Assembly: GCA_036244855.1 (NCBI GenBank)
Contig: BQKZ01001489.1
Coordinates: 107,975 to 122,390, forward strand
Direction of reading: 5' to 3'
Length of the DNA: 14,416 nucleotides
DNA from: Temnopleurus reevesii
Lineage: Eukaryota > Echinodermata > Echinoidea > Temnopleuroida > Temnopleuridae
Below are positions 10,101-14,416 of this stretch, one piece after another. Both the position numbers and the translations under genes were made by a program. Positions within the stretch are counted from its first letter, which is position 1; each line of letters starts with the position of its first letter. The notes below the pieces were generated by a model. The model had not been told where the DNA came from. It saw nothing but the letters and a program-made list of their open reading frames with translations, and did no database searches.

Positions 10101-13100
10101 TAATATGGACTCCGATGAACGAACCCCGTCTACAGGGTTCAGAACTATTCCTTCTGCTCTCGTGGTCTTGTCTGCTTTCGGCTTGGTACCAGGTTTTGTG
10201 CCAGCATACCGTAGAATGCCAAACTCCTATATCACATGGAAATGTGTATATAGATTTTAAGGCACATCGCAGAAGATGAAAACAACTATCTGGACAGAAA
10301 TATAGCCCTAGAACTTTAATCTCTCGTTATTGACTGATGATCGATTAACACTCAGCGGGCTCTTACATCATGAACTATCAGCACCAATAGGAACAATGAA
10401 TAGACTTGCAAAGGGAACAAACGTCGTGGTCGTTTTACTTTTTTAGAAGAATACATTGTACCCTCTTTCAGAATGTGAATAAGACGGCGCTTTCCACCAT
10501 ATTCCACCATAGAAGGTTATCCCGATGTTGCATTTTTGCATCATTAAATTGTCAAAGTTACACCATGTTCTTAGCGTATATACGAACCTGAAATTGGGCG
10601 CAGCCTATTTCCCCTGCAACCCGGATCCAATAGTTTGTCGGTGTCTGATCGGCGGTCAACACAAAATCGTATCTTTCCCCCGAGAAGCACGTGATCCTAT
10701 CAACATCAACAGGCTTCACAGGGGCACCATCCATCGCGATCACCCTCAATCGATGGTTATCGATTGATATCGTCATGGGGCAGACGTTGCCTGCTGCCTG
10801 CACGACCCGGAAGCGATATCTACGACCTGACCTGACATAGACCACGTGATGGTCTACAGTAGTTTCTGTGCNCCAGTGTTTCAATTTGGACCCTTTAATC
10901 TTAGCGTGTGTGTGAAACGAACCTGAAATGGGGCGCAGCTTATTTCCCCGGCAACCCGTATCCAATAGTTTGTCGGTGTCTGATCGGCGGATAATACAAA
11001 GTCATATCTTTCCCCCGAGAAACACGTGATCCTATCAACATCAACAGGCTTCACAGGGGCACCATCCATCGCGATCACCCTCAACCGATGGTTATCGATT
11101 GATATCGTCATGGGGCAGACGTTGCCTGCTGCCTGCACGACCCGGAAGCGATATCTACGACCTGACCTGACATAGAACACGTGATGGTCTACAGTAGTTT
11201 CTGTGCGGTTAGGTCCTTGAAGGATATGATTTGTTCCTGAAAGAAAAAAATATTTTGATAAAAAAAGACTTCATTTAAAAAATACCAAGAAAGTACTTTG
11301 CTTTTGTTGCGGAAACCCGATGGGCTCTCTGTCATTAAATCACTGAACAATAGATCCAACTTTGCGATAGGCCCATTTGGAGTCGACGACACTTAAATTA
11401 AGCAAGTTGGATACACTCCCTGATATCGTCATAACATGGATCATACTATTGGTCTTTAAGGTAGAATTTTTAAGCTACTACAAAAATGTTAGAACTTATC
11501 ACAAATCAATTAAGTACCGGTACACAGATTGGTCATAATAAGCGCATTTATATTTATTCCAATAATAATTGTTTCATTCGAGGCCTCGAATTAATGGACC
11601 GTGCGTTCGAAATTAAAAACAGCCGTTAAATTTTCGTTGACCCGAGCGCGAGATTCTCTCTCGGTGCGTATTCCGCATGCTCTGTGTATGCGGCAGTGTA
11701 TTAAAGTTCACGCTAAACATGCACGAACAGTGTGTGAGTGTCATTAAGGTAATATACGCTAGCCGTATCGCGAAACCGTTGGCATGATACGGTGAGAAAG
11801 GTGACAGACAATGGATTTATTTGAATTAAATGTCATTGACTATTTATGACTAAAATATTTCATTGAAATTTTCATTTTGGTATATTCGAGGTACAGAACA
11901 AGTTGTAAGCATAATTGTAAGGTATGCAAATGTAGTTTTTAACCTTAAAGGCCCGTTCACACAGGAGCGACAAAACGCTGCAACATTGTTGCTGCGTTAA
12001 CGCAGCGACAATGTCGCAGCGTTTTGTCGCTCCTGTGTGAACGAGCCTTTAAGGTCTTACTGTGGATCCTTCTTTATAGTTCTACCATTACCATCAGGTG
12101 TCATCTTTTGAACACTGTTAAAGGAAAACACATCGGGGTTTTATAACATAAGATATATATCTTGCGATCAATCACAAACCTTAAACATGCTTTCCTATAG
12201 ACTTATGAATGATATAGATTGTATGATCGATTGGAAAGCTTTATGGGCCCTGGTGTTGTTTCACAATAGATTACCATACATGAAAAGTCGTATACCATTG
12301 GAACCTGAAGAGTGCAAATTTAAGTGAATAAAATGGGCTCGTGTTTGGGTTTCTCTTTCGACACCTTAGATTGTAATAATAAAGTGTGCCTGTCTACAAC
12401 AACCGCCCCCCCCCCAAAAAAAAAAAAAAACCGAAGAAAATGTACTGAAACACATTTGTTCTTTCTAATTATGTATTAGCAATCATGAATAAATGTTGGT
12501 TTGTTTATGTGTGTGTTTTTGTTTTACCGCTCTATAAAAAATATGAATCTTACTCTTACGCCTACCTCTTCCGTTGATGAGTATACCGCCTTGTGAGTCA
12601 ATCGCTACACCGTGCTGCCCCGCGATGTCTACTGCACTCTGTGAGGCTTTCGTCCATTCGTTGAGAACGATCACGTGATCCGGCCTGTCCTTGTCGTACT
12701 CCCTTCGGTTAGGATCGGCTTCCGAAGTCTGCCGAACAATCAGTGAACCAAATAGTCCGTCTGAGCGCTGGCTACCAGCATGGGAATGCCACCAGTGTGT
12801 GCCTTTAAAGACATACGAGCGCAAGAGGTATGAATGATCACGAGGAGGTTTGTGTATAATGTGGTTATGTACGCTAACATGTAACTAATCAGCATTTACA
12901 CGTTTAATCTTGAGAGATGATAGGACGCGCAGCTTGCGCTCGACCTAAATCAATGTAATCGTTAGTCATCCCTGCCTCCTGTGTATTTATGTGTATATAT
13001 GTATATTGCATCTTTACACTATCGGATGACTGAGTCTTTCGGCACATAACTTCCTGTTTAGCCTTTAATTCGTACATGAAGTCATGACCAGCGAGATAGG

Positions 13101-13548
13101 ACATTGTGCTCGCCAGGGCAAGTTATCGTTAGCCAAGCTTGTACGATGTGAATGACTGTATATGTTTTACGTTTACACTTAATTGTAATTTAGGCACATA
13201 TATACTTTCCGGTTCGGTTGTGAACTCGTACATGAAGTCATGACCAGCGATGATAGTACATTGTCTTCGAGGTAAGGCCATGTTATCGTTAGCCAAGCCT
13301 GTCCCATATGAATGAATGCATACGTATTACGGTTACGCTAAATTGTAATGTATACACGTACCTTCCTGTTCGGCTGTGAACTCATACATGAAGTCATGAC
13401 CAGAGATGATAGGACACTGCGTTACCATGGGCACCCCATCCATGTGTTGTGTGCCCCTCATGTGGAACCCATGCCAATGAATGATGACTGCTTCTTCGTT
13501 CTGCATTCGGTTATGAACGTGGACCCTTATGACGTCATTTTCACATAC
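4837..13548 (-). CDS. Multicopper oxidase (laccase-like), 3' eight exons, 5' partial
   Basis: Spliced CDS, in transcript order: 13548-13362, 12802-12566, 11236-10923, 10223-10079, 9104-8785, 7566-7425, 6235-6096, 4917-4837. Exon lengths 187, 237, 314, 145, 320, 142, 140 and 81 nt give 521 residues plus TGA, with matching phases at every junction and GT-AG introns throughout. Residue numbers count from the first codon visible. Copper motifs are HWHG (24-27), HWWHSH (65-70), HPMHIHG (416-422) and HCHFDAH (487-493) with axial Met498 in LGMGM, so the type 1 and trinuclear sites look complete. The order fits the three cupredoxin domains of the family. Such enzymes couple one-electron oxidation of phenols, catechols or metal ions to reduction of O2 to water, usually secreted or at the cell surface; the substrate here cannot be read from the sequence. 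The Cys cluster ending CECTH (about 378-393) is, from memory of the family, typical of animal laccases. Signal peptide, N-terminal Cys-rich region and promoter are outside the window. Confidence 0.93.
4954..5122. mobile_element. Foldback (MITE-like) element, family 1 copy 1
   Basis: About 169 bp with imperfect inverted arms of about 65 bp. The left end is GGGTTGTGTTTCATAAAG; the right end, ATGAAACCAACC, is its approximate complement. Both arms contain an ACGAYTGGTGACC-like block. It lies in the last MCO intron, encodes nothing and has no clear target-site duplication. It shares ends and internal blocks with 8241-8412. Confidence 0.75.
5123..5817. other. Part of the last MCO intron, nothing coding
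   Basis: AT-rich, with a TGACGTCA palindrome at 5797-5804 and a 9 bp inverted pair ATGACGGAT/ATCCGTCAT near 5642 and 5701. Confidence 0.6.
5818..5847. repeat. Three perfect copies of CGTTTACTAT
   Basis: A 10 bp unit repeated three times without change, in the last MCO intron, 13 bases after a TGACGTCA palindrome. Confidence 0.95.
6096..6235 (-). CDS. MCO exon G: HCHFDAH copper motif
   Basis: 140 nt, phase 1 in and phase 0 out, residues 449-495. It begins GKIARNFNNPPRKDTF, continues VPPGGYIIVRFKADNPGWW and ends IMHCHFDAHLK, with donor CTCAAG|GTAAGG. Cys488 and His493 are type 1 ligands; His487 and His489 are trinuclear ligands. The exon start coincides with the N at 6236. The true acceptor (CTCTCACAG|GT) is on the other side, next to the second copy of the first 58 nt at 6237-6294. 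Confidence 0.92.
6237..6294 (-). pseudogene. Duplicate of the first 58 nt of MCO exon G at a contig join
   Basis: This repeats 6178-6235 with one mismatch, separated from it only by the N at 6236. It carries the proper upstream acceptor (CTCTCACAG at 6303-6295), so the real exon starts at 6294. The adjoining contig supplies the rest. This is almost surely an unmerged assembly overlap, not a biological duplication. Confidence 0.9.
6436..6630. repeat. (ATC)n microsatellite with an internal 57 bp duplication
   Basis: Mostly ATC triplets with interruptions. The interrupted segment CCTCATCATCGTCATCTTCA occurs at 6537 and again at 6594, a 57 bp period, showing a larger tandem duplication inside the microsatellite. 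Confidence 0.9.
6759..6843 (-). pseudogene. Decayed partial copy of MCO exon F in the next intron
   Basis: 85 nt matching 7425-7509 with about 10 mismatches (12%). It is still open and reads GYYVDIVGVEWMCNLFTIED then FKRLDAQ, but lacks the HPMHIH part. Its donor GT has become GA. It lies at the other end of the CAC/CAT repeat field from the true exon F. The higher divergence than the haplotype copies suggests a real, older duplication, perhaps by unequal exchange within the repeat. Confidence 0.75.
6846..7418. repeat. Compound (CAC)n(CAT)n trinucleotide repeat field
   Basis: About 570 bp inside the intron after exon F. Runs of CAC and CAT alternate and are punctuated by CACCTC, forming an irregular higher-order pattern. 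On the transcript strand it is GGT/GAT/GAG-rich. Long ORFs in several frames are low-complexity artefacts (Gly/Asp, Met/Val or Thr/Ile runs). Confidence 0.95.
7425..7566 (-). CDS. MCO exon F: HPMHIHG copper motif
   Basis: 142 nt, phase 0 in and phase 1 out, residues 402-448 plus one base. The acceptor is TCTCACAG|GTTGTAG and the donor is GAGCAAG|GTAATT. It encodes VVELVYINTLDVISHPMHIH followed by GYYVDIVGMERM. His416 is a type 1 ligand; His419 and His421 belong to the trinuclear centre. The CAC/CAT repeat field begins only a few bases inside the following intron. Because that repeat lacks stops in this frame, an unspliced transcript stays open to 6877. Confidence 0.93.
7753..7853. repeat. Inverted repeat in the intron between MCO exons E and F
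   Basis: GATACAGGGTATGCATTGTG (7753) faces its complement at 7828-7853, which has four extra bases (GCTA) within it. The spacer is about 53 bp. Similar short words (CATACCCTAG, CATGCTAG) recur at 7640-7735, hinting at an older foldback element with unclear limits. Confidence 0.6.
8241..8412. mobile_element. Foldback (MITE-like) element, family 1 copy 2
   Basis: 172 bp, arms GGGTTGTGTTACACAAAG and CTTTATGAAACACAACCC, with GCGTAGATCTRCGCA and CGACTGGTGATC blocks in both arms. It would form a long hairpin as DNA or RNA. It lies in the MCO intron between exons E and F. Same family as 4954-5122; I cannot assign a transposon superfamily. Confidence 0.8.
8785..9104 (-). CDS. MCO exon E: third domain, Cys cluster
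   Basis: 320 nt, phase 1 in and phase 0 out, residues 295-401. The acceptor is CATTTTCAG|AG and the donor is AATCAG|GTAATA. It contains HYLELNGVHRNG, INNITFTFPKLPLLTH and a cluster of four cysteines finishing CTREACECTHRIDIKRNQ. The CECTH block just before the VVELVxxN strand is, from memory, usual in animal laccases and probably disulfide-bonded. The upstream intron is 974 nt and contains the 9463-9632 foldback and one N. Confidence 0.92.
9234..9720. repeat. Direct duplication flanking an N and a foldback element
   Basis: 9234-9310 and 9644-9720 share TTCTCAGGACCCATTGGTAA and about 50 further, less similar bases, at an offset near 410. Between them lie the N at 9460 and the 9463-9632 foldback. 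It could be an unmerged haplotype overlap or a genuine duplication; sequence beyond the shared part is poorly matched. Confidence 0.6.
9463..9632. mobile_element. Foldback (MITE-like) element, related family
   Basis: 170 bp hairpin with arms of about 60 bp, left end GGGAGGTGTTTCACCAAG and right end CTTGGTGAAACACCTCCC, exact complements. The loop holds a further inverted pair (CTTGCGC/GCGCAAG). Blocks TACGCACGACT and GACTGGT and the GTGTTTCA end resemble the 4954 and 8241 elements. It begins three bases after the N at 9460, so its left flank is uncertain. Confidence 0.8.
10079..10223 (-). CDS. MCO exon D
   Basis: 145 nt, phase 0 in and phase 1 out, residues 247-294 plus one base. The acceptor is GATATAGGAG|TTT and the donor is GACGCTG|GTAAGT. 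It begins FGILRYAGTKPGTKPKADKT, where the xILRY block is the end of the second cupredoxin domain in this family, and ends SSESILAGDMTDA in a variable linker. The acceptor has a weak pyrimidine tract, so the start rests mainly on the phase match and homology to the FxILRY block. Confidence 0.85.
10588..10871 (-). pseudogene. Truncated second copy of MCO exon C (probable haplotype overlap)
   Basis: This repeats exon C from 10923-11206 at an offset of 335 bases, with 12 mismatches in 284 positions by my count (about 4%). It keeps the donor CAG|GTTCGT and part of the following intron. It stops abruptly at the N at 10872, so it lacks the acceptor and the first 30 nt of the exon. Protein changes are few (for example LTADQ for LSADQ, CAQFQ for CAPFQ). 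The most likely cause is two contigs from different haplotypes joined without merging. A real tandem exon is possible only with mutually exclusive splicing and an acceptor hidden at the N. Confidence 0.8.
10923..11236 (-). CDS. MCO exon C: second cupredoxin domain
   Basis: 314 nt, phase 1 in and phase 0 out, residues 142-246. The acceptor is TTTCTTTCAG|GA and the donor is TTTCAG|GTTCGT. Recognisable blocks are SGRRYRFRVV, MTISIDNHRLRVIAMDG and SGERYDFVLSADQTP, matching the middle domain of laccase-like oxidases. The upstream intron is 1329 nt. A second copy of most of this exon lies just downstream (10588-10871) beside an N. Because 314 is not a multiple of 3, splicing both copies in series would break the frame. 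Confidence 0.92.
11237..11942. other. MCO intron B-C, distal part, nothing coding
   Basis: Contains only small inverted words such as CCGTATC/GATACGG near 11764-11791 in a CpG-richer patch (11640-11800). No ORF or motif of interest. Confidence 0.6.
11943..12054. mobile_element. 112 bp nearly perfect palindrome, MITE-like
   Basis: Two 56-base arms meet with no spacer between 11998 and 11999, differing at three positions. The ends are CCTTAAAGGC and GCCTTTAAGG and the centre is GCGTTAACGC. It lies in the MCO intron between exons B and C. The TTAA at both ends might be a target site but is also part of the palindrome, so this cannot be decided from one copy. Confidence 0.8.
12406..12430. repeat. 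Homopolymer pair C10-A15
   Basis: Ten C followed directly by fifteen A. The lengths are probably unreliable in sequencing. Confidence 0.95.
12566..12802 (-). CDS. MCO exon B: WWHSHAG copper motif
   Basis: 237 nt, phase 1 in and phase 1 out, residues 63-141. The acceptor is TTTAAAG|GC and the donor is GGAAGAG|GTAGG. The first codon is split with exon A (G|GC, Gly63). It opens with GTHWWHSHAGSQRSDGLFGS, in which His68 and His70 are trinuclear copper ligands, continues through DRPDHVIVLNEW, and ends GGILINGR, the usual linker into the second cupredoxin domain. The upstream intron is 559 nt and carries the tandem array described separately. Confidence 0.93.
12893..13420. repeat. 156 bp tandem array including the 3' end of MCO exon A
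   Basis: The motif CATGAAGTCATGACCAG occurs at 13075, 13231 and 13387, exactly 156 bases apart each time. The copy at 13387 is the genuine exon A end; the other two lie in the intron with flanking intron sequence. A more degraded fourth copy near 12914 shares GAGATGATAGGAC and, on the minus strand, still encodes PIIS. Each copy carries part of the CPIISGHDFMYEF coding stretch and a GT at or near the donor position. No copy carries HWHG or an acceptor, so they are not complete exons. Confidence 0.85.
13362..13548 (-). CDS. MCO exon A: HWHG copper motif
   Basis: First exon visible, 187 nt, phase 0 start and phase 1 end. The acceptor is a pyrimidine-rich tract ending CTCTCTTAAG and the donor is GAAG|GTACGT. 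It starts VCENDVIRVHVHNRMQNEEA, continues to HWHGFHMRGTQHMDGVPMVT (24-43), and ends near GHDFMYEFTAEQE. HWHG supplies one type 2 and one type 3 copper ligand in this family, and the HMDGVPMVTQCPI stretch is typical of laccase-like MCOs. The preceding exon must end in phase 0; no candidate is visible up to 14416, so the upstream intron exceeds 868 nt. Confidence 0.93.
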
Positions 13549-13566
13549 CTTAAGAGAGAAAAATGA

Positions 13567-13915
13567 TTATAAATGGGTTGAAATCATACAGATTATTACA
13601 AATTCTGCGATGATCGATATTGTGAAAATGGCCAGTGGAAAAGGTTTAAATGAGTTCAAACGAATTTGAAATAGGGTAATAGGGGTTGTCAATCGGTTGA
13701 CAAGGGTTCCAAATGGATTAAAAATCAGTTGAATATAGGATTGAAATGGGGGTGGAACAGTTTCAAAGGGGTTGAAATGGATTGATATTTGGTTGAAAAT
13801 TAGGATTAAAAATGAAAGATTGGCTGAAAGGACTTCAAAATGGATAAAAATGGGTTGACAATTGGTAGAAAAGGATTGGAAATGGGGTAAAATTGTTTTC
13901 AAATGAGTTGATATG
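13567..13915. repeat. Degenerate minisatellite, unit about AAATGGGTTG
   Basis: Words such as GGGTTGAAA, GGATTGAAATGGG, AAATGGGTTGACA and GGATTGGAAATGGGG recur at irregular 10-20 base steps over some 350 bases. A 111-residue minus ORF here comes from the repeat (Phe/Ile/Asn/Pro runs) and is not a gene. Confidence 0.7.
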
Positions 13916-14416
13916 GGTTTCTTTCTTGGTAGTCTTTCCCCTTTTTAATGGAAGTCGCATTCCATTTCCGTACCTTTAAAAAGTGAATGGTGCTAGCCTG
14001 TGCCGCTCCTCGGAGAGTAGAAGAGATAGAGAGAGAGAGGGAGAGAGAGAGAGGCATACAAACAGAGCGCCATGTGATGGTTTTGATTTGTACGATCCCT
14101 TTTTGCGATACAATATTGTAGTCCGCTGATTCAAGAACCCGCCCATCTAAAATGATTATTATCTATACCTGTGTTTAAACAGGCAACATGACAATCATAA
14201 CAAATACAAGTCAAATATGTACTTTTTGTAAATAGTCCAGTTCGCTATGTCACGATTTTTCCCGAGTAAAAATTTTATGGAGAGTAGTAAAACTATATAT
14301 TTCTGAAATCTGTAGAGAAAAACGAATTCAATAAACCATGTTTGCATTTGCACAAATTCCGAATAAAGCCACCATCCGGGATTTTCAAAATGGCCGCCAT
14401 TTGTTGAACACTTTTT
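13916..14416. other. Upstream intron or 5' flank of the visible MCO exons
   Basis: Apart from the GA repeat, no exon candidate is visible. Near the end, CAAAATGGCCGCCATTTG (14387-14404) is nearly palindromic and on the minus strand contains AAATGGCGGCC, similar to the YY1 site. This may be a promoter element or a common repeat word. Confidence 0.35.
14022..14053. repeat. (GA)n microsatellite
   Basis: Nearly pure GA dinucleotides with one ATA and one GG interruption, upstream of MCO exon A. Confidence 0.95.

Noticed and set aside
10588..11236. Mutually exclusive exon pair as a first explanation
   Set aside because: The inner copy has no acceptor, ends at an N and differs by about the amount expected between haplotypes; an assembly overlap is simpler. 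Kept as a finding to test.
12893..13420. Regular repeats as a possible CRISPR-like array
   Set aside because: The whole 156 bp unit is repeated, not short repeats with unique spacers, and the DNA is eukaryotic with exon sequence in the unit.
13348..13566. Plus-strand ORF of 72 codons
   Set aside because: Antisense shadow of MCO exon A.
1..14416. tRNA, rRNA or other structured RNA genes
   Set aside because: I looked for tRNA-like internal promoter boxes and found none convincing; the hairpins present are better read as foldback elements.

Overview
The window looks like nuclear DNA from an animal, most likely a marine invertebrate and perhaps a sea urchin or another echinoderm. The evidence is a gene split into eight phase-compatible exons with GT-AG introns of about 0.6-1.3 kb, AT-rich non-coding DNA, many microsatellites, and short foldback (MITE-like) elements. 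One exon is present twice with about 4% divergence, as expected if two haplotypes of a very polymorphic animal were both assembled. The species guess is inference; the eukaryotic gene structure is seen directly.

The only gene I can support is a multicopper oxidase (laccase-like) on the minus strand. Its 3' eight coding exons run from 13548 down to 4837 and splice to one open frame of 1566 nt (521 residues plus stop). All four copper-ligand motifs are intact: HWHG, WWHSH, HPMHIHG and HCHFDAH...GM. The N-terminal part (signal peptide, Cys-rich region, promoter) lies beyond the right edge. Three single N's (6236, 9460, 10872) each sit beside duplicated sequence. At 6236 and 10872 the duplicates are copies of MCO exons, so these look like unmerged contig overlaps that would break automatic gene models.

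Layout, left to right. Positions 1-4600 hold no gene I can recognise: simple repeats, a dispersed repeat (1085-1320), a long pyrimidine tract (2213-2455), a small GC-rich pocket with ORFs on both strands (3726-3917), and a CCAAT/E-box/CRE cluster (4347-4429). Positions 4596-13548 are the MCO gene. Its introns carry three related ~170 bp foldback elements (4954, 8241, 9463), a 112 bp nearly perfect palindrome (11943-12054), a ~570 bp CAC/CAT repeat field flanked by a decayed exon copy (6759-6843), and a 156 bp tandem array that has copied the 3' end of the first exon in the window into the intron (about 12893-13420). Positions 13549-14416 are intronic or upstream DNA with a degenerate minisatellite and a GA repeat.

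I see no operon, CRISPR array, RNA gene or complete autonomous transposon. The unusual content is structural: repeated copying of exon pieces into the introns of one gene, and a dense set of hairpin-forming elements in those introns.
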